Origin: Clostridiales bacterium
GTDB taxonomy: Bacteria > Bacillota > Clostridia > Oscillospirales > Oscillospiraceae
Assembly (NCBI GenBank): GCA_902363045.1
Contig: CABIYX010000038.1
Location: forward strand, 1 to 28,545
Direction: 5' to 3'
DNA length: 28,545 nucleotides
The notes under the pieces: model-generated
The model's database searches: none
The model's input: only the letters and a program-made list of their open reading frames with translations
What the model was told of the DNA's origin: nothing
Part shown: piece after piece, positions 20,800 to 28,432 of the stretch
Position numbering within the stretch: position 1 is the first letter of the stretch
How the letters are laid out: each line of letters opens with the position of its first letter
Position numbers and translations under genes: made by a program

Positions 20800-22094
20800 T
20801 CATTGCCGTATTTATCGCCACGATGCTCATCGGCATCGGTATCGGTCTGCCCATCGCCATGGCCCTGCTGCTGTGCGCCGTCTGCACCGCGCTGGCCATG
20901 GGCGGCGGCGATGCCAACCCCACTATCATCGCCCGCACCCTGATGCAGGGCTCTGACTCCGTTACCATGATGGCCCTGCCCTTCTTTGTGCTGGCCGGCG
21001 AGATCATGAACCGCGGCGGCCTGACCAAGCGGATCATCGCCTTCTGCGACGTCTTCCTGGGCCGCATCCGGGGCGGACTGGGCTATGTCACCATCTTCGC
21101 CTGTCTGATGTTTGCCGCTCTGGTCGGCTCCGCTGTGGCGGCCTGTGCCGCCCTGGGCGCCATCCTGATCCCCATGATGGTCCGCTCCGGCTACAACCGG
21201 GAGGAGTCCTCCGCCCTGGTGGCCAGCGCCAACCTGGTGGCCCCGATCATGCCCCCCTCTGTGCCCATGATCGTTTACGGCGTGTCCGCCGGCGTCTCCA
21301 TCAAGTCCATGTTCATGGCCGGCATCGCCCCCGCCGTGTACCTGACCATCATCGCCTGTGTGGTGTGGTTCCTCCGTACCCGCAAGGAGGGCGTGGTCCC
21401 CAGCGTGGAGGACTTCAAGGCCCCCACCCCCAAGGAGGCGGTCCGGATCTTCCTGGGCGGCCTGTGGGCCCTGCTGCTTCCCGTGATCATTCTGGTCGGC
21501 CTGCACTCCGGCAAGTTCACCGCCACTGAGGCCGGCGTGATTGCCTGCGTCTATGCCATCCTGGTGGGCCTGCTGGTCTACCGCGAGATGAAGCTGAAGG
21601 ACCTGGGCCCCGTCTTTGTGTCCGCTGCCAAGACCTCCGCGGTGGTCATGTTCCTGGCCGCCGCCGCCAACGTGGCCGCCTACTACATGACGGTCTCCCG
21701 CATCCCCCAGCTGCTGACTGCCGGCCTGGAGGGCCTGGTGGACAACCCCACTCTCCTGATGATTGTGCTGATGCTCATCGTGGTGGTAGTCGGCCTGGCT
21801 ATGGACGTCACCCCCAGCATCCTGATCCTCACCCCCATCATGCTGCCCCTGGTCAAGGCCGCCGGCATCAGCCCTATCTACTTCGGCGTGTGCTTCGTGC
21901 TGATGAACGTGCTGGGCCTGACCTCTCCCCCAGTGGGCCCTGTGCTGAACGTGGCCTGCGCCGCCGGCAACGTGAAGATGGACAAGATCATTCCGCCCAC
22001 CATGCCCTACTTCCTGACCCAGACGGCCCTGTGTTTCCTGCTGGCGATTTTCCCGCCGCTGATCGAGGTGCCTCTGAAGTGGTTCGGGGGCTGA
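20796..22094 (+). CDS. dctM: TRAP transporter large permease (DctM)
   Basis: 432 residues starting from GTG as MIIAVFIATMLIGIGIGLPI, overlapping dctQ by 4 bases. About 11-12 membrane helices throughout. DctM family marks: LPFFVLAGEIMNRGGL (~60-75), GSAVAACAALGAILIPMM (~110-127), PIMPPSVPMIVYG (~149-161) and the C-terminal LTSPPVGPVLNVACAAGN. Sodium-coupled import of an organic acid together with DctP and DctQ. Confidence 0.96.
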   Translation: MIIAVFIATMLIGIGIGLPIAMALLLCAVCTALAMGGGDANPTIIARTLMQGSDSVTMMALPFFVLAGEIMNRGGLTKRIIAFCDVFLGRIRGGLGYVTIFACLMFAALVGSAVAACAALGAILIPMMVRSGYNREESSALVASANLVAPIMPPSVPMIVYGVSAGVSIKSMFMAGIAPAVYLTIIACVVWFLRTRKEGVVPSVEDFKAPTPKEAVRIFLGGLWALLLPVIILVGLHSGKFTATEAGVIACVYAILVGLLVYREMKLKDLGPVFVSAAKTSAVVMFLAAAANVAAYYMTVSRIPQLLTAGLEGLVDNPTLLMIVLMLIVVVVGLAMDVTPSILILTPIMLPLVKAAGISPIYFGVCFVLMNVLGLTSPPVGPVLNVACAAGNVKMDKIIPPTMPYFLTQTALCFLLAIFPPLIEVPLKWFGG

Positions 22095-22123
22095 CCGGAC
22101 GCGGTTCCATTCCAAATCCCCGC

Positions 22124-22169
22124 CTCTCCCGGCGTACCGCTCCTGCGCGGAGCGGTACGCCCCGGAGAG
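22124..22169 (+). repeat. Hairpin between dctM and uxuA
   Basis: GGCGTACCGCTCC / GGAGCGGTACGCC around TGCGC, extended outwards by CTCTCC/GGAGAG. A second GC-rich inverted repeat GGGGAGC/GCTCCCC lies at 22194-22210. Neither has a U tract. They split the operon transcript into transport and enzyme halves. Confidence 0.7.
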
Positions 22170-22251
22170 ACGTGACCCGAGGGCGCGGCCGGTGGGGAGC
22201 GCGGCTCCCCATCCCCGCCGTTTCCGTGTGTAAGAATTAGGAGGTTTATTT

Positions 22252-23346
22252 ATGCCTATGCAGATGGGCTTTCGCTGGTACGGCGAGGGCAATGACAGCA
22301 TCAAGCTGTCCGACATCAAGCAGATCCCCGGCGTGACCAGCATCGTCTGGGCCCTGCACCACAAGCAGCCCGGCGAGATCTGGGAAAAGGAGGAGATCGC
22401 CCAGGTCCAGAAGCAGCTGGAGCCCTACGGCTTCAACATGGACGTGGTGGAATCCGTCAACGTCCACGACGACATCAAAGTGGGCCTGCCCACCCGGGAT
22501 CAGTACATCGAGAACTACATCCAGACCATGCGGAACCTGAAGGAGTTCGGCGTGAAGGTGATCTGCTACAACTTCATGCCCGTCTTCGACTGGACCCGCA
22601 CCGACCTGTTCCATCCCCTGCCCGACGGCTCCACCGCCCTGTTCTATGAGAAGGACCTGATCCAAGACGATCCCCGGGCCATGGCGGACTACATTCTGAA
22701 GAACCTGAACGGCATGACCTTCCCCGGCTGGGAGCCGGAGCGTATGGCCCGCTTGGACGAGCTGTTCGAGATGTACCGCCCCGTGACCAAGGAGAAGCTT
22801 TGGGAGAACCTGAAGTACTTCCTGGAGAAGCTGATGCCGGTGTGCCACGAGTGCGACATCAAGATGGCCATCCACATGGACGATCCCCCCTGGGACATCT
22901 TCGGCCTGCCCCGCCTGCTGGTGGATGCCGAGGCCATCGACCGCTTCCTGTCCATGGTGGACGACCCCTATAACTGCCTGACCCTGTGCTCCGGCAGCCT
23001 GGGGGCCAACCCCAGGAACAATGTGGCCGAGATCGTGCGCAAGCACTGCGACCGCATCGCCTTCGCCCACATCCGCAACGTCAAGCACTTCCCCAACGGC
23101 GACTTCAGCGAGGCCTCCCACCGGGACTGCGACGGCGACACCGGGATCCTGGACATCGTGAAGGCCTACCACGACTGCGGCTTCGAGGGCTACATCCGCC
23201 CCGACCACGGCCGCCAGCTGTGGGGCGAGGGCCCCGGCACCTGCCGGCCCGGCTACGGCCTGTACGACCGCGCCCTGGGTATCATGTATATGTGGGGCAT
23301 CTGGGATATGCTGGACAAGCTGGACGCGGAGAAGAAGGGCAAATAA
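22252..23346 (+). CDS. uxuA: Mannonate dehydratase
   Basis: 364 residues, start MPMQMGFRWYGEGNDSIKLS with TTAGGAGG upstream. Dehydrates D-mannonate to 2-keto-3-deoxy-D-gluconate with Mn or Fe. TIM-barrel pattern of UxuA: RWYGEGND at the N-terminus, VWALHHKQPGEIW (~32-44), YNFMPVFDWTRTDL (~105-118), MAIHMDDPPWDIFGLPRL (~205-222, with metal-ligand His), LCSGSLGANPRNN (~245-257), FAHIRNVKHF (~268-277) and YIRPDHGRQLWGE (~312-324). Length equals the usual 360-395 residues. Middle step of the Ashwell pathway. Confidence 0.96.
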   Translation: MPMQMGFRWYGEGNDSIKLSDIKQIPGVTSIVWALHHKQPGEIWEKEEIAQVQKQLEPYGFNMDVVESVNVHDDIKVGLPTRDQYIENYIQTMRNLKEFGVKVICYNFMPVFDWTRTDLFHPLPDGSTALFYEKDLIQDDPRAMADYILKNLNGMTFPGWEPERMARLDELFEMYRPVTKEKLWENLKYFLEKLMPVCHECDIKMAIHMDDPPWDIFGLPRLLVDAEAIDRFLSMVDDPYNCLTLCSGSLGANPRNNVAEIVRKHCDRIAFAHIRNVKHFPNGDFSEASHRDCDGDTGILDIVKAYHDCGFEGYIRPDHGRQLWGEGPGTCRPGYGLYDRALGIMYMWGIWDMLDKLDAEKKGK

Positions 23347-23436
23347 GCCCGTTTGATACATCCATCTGCCCGCCCCGGTTCCGTCAGAGCCGGGGCGGAG
23401 CGCAAATTGTGATTGACCGGAAAGAGGGACCGTACA

Positions 23437-25026
23437 ATGAAACTTTCTGAGATCCGATCTGAGGGCCGCGACGTCCAGGCTTGGGCGGACAAGGGCTATG
23501 AGCTGCCCAAGTTCGACCTGGAGGCCGTCCGTCAGAAGACTCACGATGAACCCACCTGGATCCACTTCGGCGCTGGCAACATCTTCCGCGCCTTCCCCGC
23601 CGCCCTGCTTCAGCGGGTGCTGGATGCCGGGTCCTATGACCGGGGCGTCATCGTGGCCGAGGGCTTTGACTATGAGATCATCGACAAGGCCTACCGCCCC
23701 TACGACAATATGAGCTTGCTGGTGCTGCTCAAGTCCGACGGCTCCATTGAGAAGCGGGTGGTGGCCTCCGTCACCGAGAGCCTGAAGGCCGATCCCCAGT
23801 TCGGCACCGATTGGGACCGTCTGGTGGAGATCTTCCGCAAGCCCTCCCTCCAGATGGTGAGCTTCACCATCACCGAGAAGGGATATTCCGTCTCTCCCGC
23901 TGACCTGGAGCGCGGGGCGGAGCCCCAGCTGATTATGGGCAAGGTCACCGCCCTGCTGTATGAGCGCTATCAGGCCGGAGCCATGCCCATCACGGTGCAG
24001 AGCATGGACAACTGCTCCCACAACGGCGACAAGGTGCGCGCCGCCGCCATGGCCTACGCCGAAGCGTGGGTAAAGGCCGGCCTGGTCCCCCAGGGCTTCC
24101 TGGACTACCTGAAGGATGAGAGCAAGGTCTCCTTCCCCTGGAGCATGATCGACAAGATCACCCCCCGGCCCGACGCCAAGGTGCAGAAGATGCTGGAGGA
24201 GGACGGCTTCGAGGATAACTACACCATCATCACCGACCGCCACACCTATACCGCCCCCTTCGTTAACGCGGAGGAGACTGAGTACCTGGTCATCGAGGAT
24301 CAGTACACCAACGGACGTCCTCCTCTGGAGCAGGGCGGTGTGCTGTACGCCGACCGTGAGACGGTGGACAAGGTGGAAAAGATGAAGGTGTGTACCTGTC
24401 TGAACCCCCTGCATACCGCCATGTCCATCTATGGCTGTTTGCTGGACTACACCCTCATCTCCGCTGAGATGAAGGACGAGGATCTGTGCGGCCTCATCAC
24501 CAAGATGGGCTACATCGAGGCTATGCCCGTGGTGGTGGATCCCGGCGTGCTCAAGCCCGCCGACTTCATCGGCGCGGTGCTGAACAAGCGTCTGCCCAAC
24601 CCCTTCATGCCGGACGCCCCCCAGCGCATCGCCACCGACACCTCCCAGAAGCTGTCCATCCGCTTCGGCGAGACCATCAAGGCCTATCAGGCCAAGGGCC
24701 TGGATATGGACGAGCTGGTCCTCATCCCCCTGGTGCTGGCCGGCTATGCCCGCTACCTCAAGGGCGTGAATGACGCCGGACAGCCCTTCGAGCCCTCCCC
24801 CGACCCCCTGCTGGAGGAGCTTCAGGCCATTGTAGCCCCCCTGGAGATCCGGGAGGGCGCCCAGGACATGAGCTGCCTGAAGCAGCTCTACACCCGGAAG
24901 GATGTGTTCGGCCTGGACCTGTACGAGGCCGGACTGGGCGAGAAGATCGAAGCCATGGCCGCCGAGCTGTTCGCCGGCCCCGGCGCGGTGCGCAAGACCC
25001 TGCACAAGTACGTCTCCGCCCGCTGA
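23437..25026 (+). CDS. uxuB: Mannitol dehydrogenase family oxidoreductase, probable fructuronate reductase
   Basis: 529 residues, start MKLSEIRSEGRDVQAWADKG with GAGGGA upstream. An N-terminal NAD-binding domain begins at WIHFGAGNIFRAF (~39-51). Family marks: FTITEKGYSV (~146-155), MDNCSHNGDKV (~190-200), FPWSMIDKITPRP (~232-244) with the catalytic-region Lys, and a C-terminal helical domain with LVLAGYARYL. In UxuB it reduces D-fructuronate to D-mannonate, which UxuA then uses; adjacency to uxuA makes this the best reading. Somewhat longer than the 480-490 residue E. coli enzyme. A tagaturonate or mannitol specificity cannot be ruled out by eye. Confidence 0.88.
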   Translation: MKLSEIRSEGRDVQAWADKGYELPKFDLEAVRQKTHDEPTWIHFGAGNIFRAFPAALLQRVLDAGSYDRGVIVAEGFDYEIIDKAYRPYDNMSLLVLLKSDGSIEKRVVASVTESLKADPQFGTDWDRLVEIFRKPSLQMVSFTITEKGYSVSPADLERGAEPQLIMGKVTALLYERYQAGAMPITVQSMDNCSHNGDKVRAAAMAYAEAWVKAGLVPQGFLDYLKDESKVSFPWSMIDKITPRPDAKVQKMLEEDGFEDNYTIITDRHTYTAPFVNAEETEYLVIEDQYTNGRPPLEQGGVLYADRETVDKVEKMKVCTCLNPLHTAMSIYGCLLDYTLISAEMKDEDLCGLITKMGYIEAMPVVVDPGVLKPADFIGAVLNKRLPNPFMPDAPQRIATDTSQKLSIRFGETIKAYQAKGLDMDELVLIPLVLAGYARYLKGVNDAGQPFEPSPDPLLEELQAIVAPLEIREGAQDMSCLKQLYTRKDVFGLDLYEAGLGEKIEAMAAELFAGPGAVRKTLHKYVSAR

Positions 25027-25043
25027 GCCAAGCCTGATCAAGC

Positions 25044-25088
25044 AAAAAGATTCCCCTGTGCCGCGAAAGCACAGGGGAATCTTTTTTT
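25044..25088. terminator. Strong bidirectional terminator
   Basis: AAAGATTCCCCTGTGC / GCACAGGGGAATCTTT, 16-bp perfect stem, 7-base loop, then TTTT on the plus strand; the minus strand ends in TTTTT. It ends both the uronate operon and the convergent stalk-protein gene. Confidence 0.94.
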
Positions 25089-25118
25089 GTTCCGTCTGGA
25101 GGGCAGGGGGCAGGTCGC

Positions 25119-26216
25119 TTACTGGATGGAAAGGGTGTCCCCATCCAGGGTGACGGTGCGGCCCAGCATCTCAAACAGCTGGGCGGGGGCCCAGGTGGTG
25201 CCGGGGGCCTCGATGCGCGGCGCGGCTCCGTACTGCATGGGAGAGGTCATCCCTACCGCGTCCTCGATCTTGGTGACGCCCACGATCTGCTCCTGACCGA
25301 TCTTGAGGTTGACCTGGAACGTATCGCTCTCCACCGTGACCAGGGCGGGGGCCCCGTCCTTCCCGGGGGTATAGGTCACCTCATAGCCCAGCGCCTGGGC
25401 CGCCGCGGCCACGGGCACCATGGCCGCCCCGTTCTCATAGCTGCCCTTCATGGGGAGGACCATATCCCCCTCCAGGACAATGCTCAGGGCAGTCCCGTCC
25501 GCCAGCTTCGCGGCCTCGTCCGGCTGCTCCGGCTGGGTCTCCTCACCGGCCTGCTCCTCCACCTCGGGCAGAACCATCAGGCAGTGGGGGACCGCCTGAC
25601 CGGGGTAGCTCTCCATAACCATGTCATACCAGGCCATCACCCGGCCGCCAGCCTTCAGCTGGGAGAGGTCAACGGCCTTCCCTGTGGCGTAGTCCACGCA
25701 CTGGGTCTCCTCATTCACATGGAGCAGCAGCCCGCCGTTGTCCGTGGTGATGGTCAGGCGGCCGTCCTGCTCCGTCACCGCCTCCACCTCGTGGTACATG
25801 GGGCAGCCCATATCCTGGGGCATATTCCGGACCACCGCATAGGCAGCGGACTGGGGCGGCAGGGAGCGGGTAGAGACCGGGCTGTGGAACACATAGACGG
25901 CCTCGCCAGCCTCCAGGTCGGAGGGATCGGAGGCGGTCCGCTTTCCGGCGTCCACCCATACTGTATCCGCGGAGAGGTTCATCACATAGTCTCCGTACCG
26001 CTCGGAGGACAGGGCCAGACGGGAGACCGTCCCATCCTCATCCCGGATGACCTCCGTTACAGTGCCGTAGTACAACACGCTGTCCGGGAGGGTCTCCTCC
26101 TGGGTCAGGGACGTATCAGTTTGGGGCGCGGCGGGCTCCGCGGCCAGGGCGGGGACAGACAGGGCGCACAGCAGCGCGCCGCTGAGCATCAGGGCGGACA
26201 GGGTTCGTTTCATCAT
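25119..26216 (-). CDS. Secreted protein with copper-amine-oxidase-like stalk domain
   Basis: 365 residues starting MMKRTLSALMLSGALLCALS; AAGGAG is 6 bases upstream of the first of two ATGs. Signal peptide with AxA cleavage near LSVPALAAEP (~25). Two similar beta-rich units follow: one at ~48-130 (GTVTEVIRDEDGTVSRLAL to AAYAVVRNM) and one at ~140-220 (EVEAVTEQDGRLTITTDNG to VPHCLMVLP). An acidic Glu/Gln/Pro linker comes next, then a C-terminal domain of the copper amine oxidase N-terminal (stalk) type with MVPVAAAAQALGYEVTY and WAPAQLFEMLGRTVTLDG. No catalytic domain is seen. These proteins are common cell-surface parts of Clostridia; a structural or wall-binding role is inferred. Confidence 0.85.
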   Translation of the reverse strand: MMKRTLSALMLSGALLCALSVPALAAEPAAPQTDTSLTQEETLPDSVLYYGTVTEVIRDEDGTVSRLALSSERYGDYVMNLSADTVWVDAGKRTASDPSDLEAGEAVYVFHSPVSTRSLPPQSAAYAVVRNMPQDMGCPMYHEVEAVTEQDGRLTITTDNGGLLLHVNEETQCVDYATGKAVDLSQLKAGGRVMAWYDMVMESYPGQAVPHCLMVLPEVEEQAGEETQPEQPDEAAKLADGTALSIVLEGDMVLPMKGSYENGAAMVPVAAAAQALGYEVTYTPGKDGAPALVTVESDTFQVNLKIGQEQIVGVTKIEDAVGMTSPMQYGAAPRIEAPGTTWAPAQLFEMLGRTVTLDGDTLSIQ

Positions 26217-26671
26217 ACAGCACTCCTTCAAGCAGGCGGTCAGCCTTTTCATTTTTTTGGTTCTGTGGGGATAGACGAAGCCGGAGGAAAAAAGTTCCCT
26301 CCTGCCGCGATTTTTTTTCGCAGGTGGCCGTCTCGTTCGCCCCGGCTCCGCCAATATTTTGCCGCCTTCTGTCATTTTGTTGTGCTCCCAGCCTCGGATT
26401 TTGCCCTCCGCACCCTGCCGGACTGGAAAAAACCTGTCATTTCCTTCGTCACGATTTCTACTGTTATCGACACTTTCATCCTTGTCGTATGTGCTTTTCT
26501 ACGTTTTCCCGGTATGGAGCTCCTTATTTTTGTCATATACTGACGAACTATTTTTCCAATATTTTGTAATTTCATCCTTGCATATCCCGTCAGAATATGT
26601 TACATTTACCAAGTCGATCCCCCCTGTCCCGATCGGCGCAATGATATGGATGTTCAGAAGGAGAGAGTTAA
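26217..26671. promoter_or_regulatory. Spo0A-like gene upstream region with 0A-box-like sites
   Basis: 455 bases without a gene, AT-rich in its right half. It contains TGACGAA at 26541-26547 (plus), TGACGAA at 26445-26451 (minus) and TGTCGAT at 26466-26472 (minus). The first two fit the Spo0A box TGNCGAA and the third differs at one position. This would fit autoregulation as in Bacillus. No clean sigma-A or sigma-H promoter could be fixed by eye. Confidence 0.5.
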
Positions 26672-27433
26672 ATGGAATGTGTCAAACGCTTGCTGGTCGC
26701 GGACGCGAGCCAGGAGTTTCGCTGTCATCTGGTGGAATCCTTTCAGAACGAACCGGATATGGAGGTCGTTGGAGAAACGGAAGACGGCCTTCAGCTGTTG
26801 GAACTGACCCAGAAGCTGCTCCCTGATGTGATCGTGATGGAGATGGTGCTCTCCGGACTGGACGGGCTGGAGGTGCTGGAGCGCCTGCGCGGCCTGTCCC
26901 TGGAGCGCCAGCCCAAGATCCTGGTGCTTTCCAGCTATGTCCGGGGAAGCATCGCCGACCTGGCAGCCGCCAACGGCGCCGACCACTACATGGTCAAGCC
27001 CTGCCGGTTCAGCACGATCTGTGCCCGCATCCGCCAGCTGACGACCTTTGAGTCCCTGGAGCAGGACAAGAACCACTCCCACAGCCTGGAGGCCATGGTG
27101 ACCTCCATCATCCACGAGGTGGGCGTACCCGCCCACATCAAGGGCTATCAGTATCTGCGGGAGGCCATCCTCATTGCTGTTGATGACATCGACGTCATCA
27201 ACGCCGTCACAAAGGTCCTCTACCCTGAGGTAGCCAAGCGCTTCGGCACCACAGCCTCCCGGGTAGAGCGGGCCATCCGCCACGCCATCGAGGTGGCCTG
27301 GGACCGGGGAGACCTGGAGACGCTGCAAAAATACTTCGGCTACACCGTCTCCAACGTCAAGGGGAAGCCCACCAACAGCGAGTTCATTGCCATGATCGCC
27401 GACCGCCTCCAGCTCCAGCGGAAGGAGGGGTGA
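26672..27433 (+). CDS. spo0A: Spo0A-family sporulation regulator with altered receiver
   Basis: 253 residues, start [20 protein letters not shown] with AAGGAGAG upstream. The C-terminal DNA-binding domain (~145-250) is near-canonical: [70 protein letters not shown]. The receiver (~5-125) departs from the rule. Compared with the B. subtilis sequence as I recall it (acidic pocket VADDN, acceptor VLDIIMP), this protein has VADAS and VMEMVLS, so the acceptor Asp is Glu57, one pocket Asp is Ala12 and the usual MP is LS. The switch Thr is Ser (VLSSY) and the conserved Lys is kept (MVKP). It thus probably cannot be phosphorylated normally; Glu may mimic the active state. It lacks the usual spoIVB neighbour, so it may be a paralogue. 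Confidence 0.9.
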   Translation: MECVKRLLVADASQEFRCHLVESFQNEPDMEVVGETEDGLQLLELTQKLLPDVIVMEMVLSGLDGLEVLERLRGLSLERQPKILVLSSYVRGSIADLAAANGADHYMVKPCRFSTICARIRQLTTFESLEQDKNHSHSLEAMVTSIIHEVGVPAHIKGYQYLREAILIAVDDIDVINAVTKVLYPEVAKRFGTTASRVERAIRHAIEVAWDRGDLETLQKYFGYTVSNVKGKPTNSEFIAMIADRLQLQRKEG

Positions 27434-27445
27434 ATCCGTTTACCT

Positions 27446-27537
27446 CCCAATCCCGCTTTGAGCTGATCCGGGATATGAACGACCTCCCTCCGTCGGAATG
27501 ACGGAGGGAGGTCGTTCTCAGCGGGATAGCGATTGGG
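27446..27537. repeat. Nested inverted repeat after the Spo0A-like gene
   Basis: Inner perfect 18-bp stem GAACGACCTCCCTCCGTC / GACGGAGGGAGGTCGTTC (27477-27494, 27500-27517) with loop GGAAT. Outer arms CCCAATCCCGCT (27446) and AGCGGGAT-AGCGAT-TGGG (27520-27537) pair with a 6-base insertion in the right arm. The inner hairpin could terminate transcription though no U tract follows; the outer arms are more than a terminator needs. Confidence 0.7.
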
Positions 27538-27551
27538 GAAACAGAATCTCA

Positions 27552-27926
27552 TCAAGTTCTTTGATGGGAAAGGCGCATTGTTCCATCTGAAGTTTCATAT
27601 TTTTCAACCATAGACTGATAATAATTTCCAAAATCAGCCAGAGCATCTATGATTGGAAACAATTCCTTTCCTAATTCAGTCAGACCATATTCGACTCGCG
27701 GAGGCATTTCCTGATAATCTTTCCGATAAGCCAACCCATCATCGATCATCTGTCTCAGACTATCGGTAAGCACTTTCTGCGAGATCCCATCCAAGTCTCT
27801 TTGCAGCTCGTTGAACCGCCACGGTCTCATTTTTAAGTTGCGTAAAATAAGAAGCTTCCATTTCCCTCCGATGAGGGATACTGCCGTTGCAACTGGGCAG
27901 CTTGGAAGCTCATTCTTTGTTTTCAT
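27552..27926 (-). CDS. HxlR-family regulator
   Basis: 124 residues starting MKTKNELPSCPVATAVSLIG; GAGGTGAG upstream. HxlR signature: CPVATAVSLIGGKWKLLILR (Cys10), LKMRPWRFNELQRDLDGISQKVLTDSLRQMIDDGL (in blocks) and VEYGLTELGKELFPIIDAL. The single N-terminal Cys is the thiol used by redox-sensing HxlR proteins such as YodB. Divergent from the cupin gene, so control of that gene and itself is likely. Lower GC than the upstream chromosomal genes. Confidence 0.93.
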   Translation of the reverse strand: MKTKNELPSCPVATAVSLIGGKWKLLILRNLKMRPWRFNELQRDLDGISQKVLTDSLRQMIDDGLAYRKDYQEMPPRVEYGLTELGKELFPIIDALADFGNYYQSMVEKYETSDGTMRLSHQRT

Positions 27927-27974
27927 CTTCCACTCACCTCTATGCTTCAAATCATAGCACATTTAAATTTATAT

Positions 27975-28027
27975 GTACAGTTACAAAAAAGTGCGTACTT
28001 GTTTTTAAATGCGTAGTTTTGTACTCT
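27975..28027 (+). promoter_or_regulatory. HxlR-cupin intergenic promoter and operator candidates
   Basis: Possible cupin promoter TTGTTT (27999), 17-base spacer, TACTCT (28022). The region carries three GTAC units (27975, 27995, 28021) and TGCGTA twice, 18 bases apart (27992, 28010). HxlR proteins often use short inverted GTAC or TAGT-type sites. Confidence 0.45.
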
Positions 28028-28078
28028 ATGATTCAGCAATACAACATTGCTCCAAATCATAAAATGGAGGAATACATC

Positions 28079-28432
28079 ATGAAAAACTACGCAAAGACAA
28101 ACGCTGGAGCCGAGAACAGAGTTGAACTTCACGATCAGCTCTTTCTAACTGGTGCTGAAATCAGTGTAAACCGCCTTCCCGCTGGAGCAAATGTGCCATT
28201 TGTTCACTTCCACAAAAGCAATGAGGAGATCTATGGGATTCTTTCTGGAAGCGGGTATGTAGAAATTGACGGTGAAAAAATTGAACTTGTCACCGGCGAT
28301 TGGCTGAAAATCGCTCCTGCTGCCAGGCGTCAGTTTTTTGCCTCAAAGGATCTCAGTATTACCTATGTCTGTATCCAGGTAAAGGAGTATTCTCTTGGCG
28401 GTTTTACAGCGGATGATGCCATAGTGTGCTAA
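28079..28432 (+). CDS. Small single-domain cupin protein
   Basis: 117 residues starting MKNYAKTNAGAENRVELHDQ, TGGAGG 8 bases upstream. One cupin barrel: motif 1 FVHFHKSNEEIYGILSGSG (~43-61) with the His-x-His and Glu metal ligands, motif 2 around VTGDWLKIAPAARRQFFAS (~72-90), where the usual His is replaced by a Gln/Arg context. It probably binds a metal and acts as a small-molecule isomerase, dioxygenase or quinone/aldehyde-detoxifying enzyme under HxlR control; the substrate is not evident. Confidence 0.88.
   Translation: MKNYAKTNAGAENRVELHDQLFLTGAEISVNRLPAGANVPFVHFHKSNEEIYGILSGSGYVEIDGEKIELVTGDWLKIAPAARRQFFASKDLSITYVCIQVKEYSLGGFTADDAIVC

Noticed and set aside
20421..22364. Long minus-strand open frame of about 647 codons
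   Set aside because: Antisense to the TRAP permeases; rich in His, Gly and Gln repeats typical of shadow frames.
22246..25041. Very long open frame (about 930 codons) on the minus strand
   Set aside because: It is antisense to uxuA and the uxuB-like gene. Its composition (Gly, His, Val, Leu, Gln rich, no domain) is the usual shadow of GC-rich codons.
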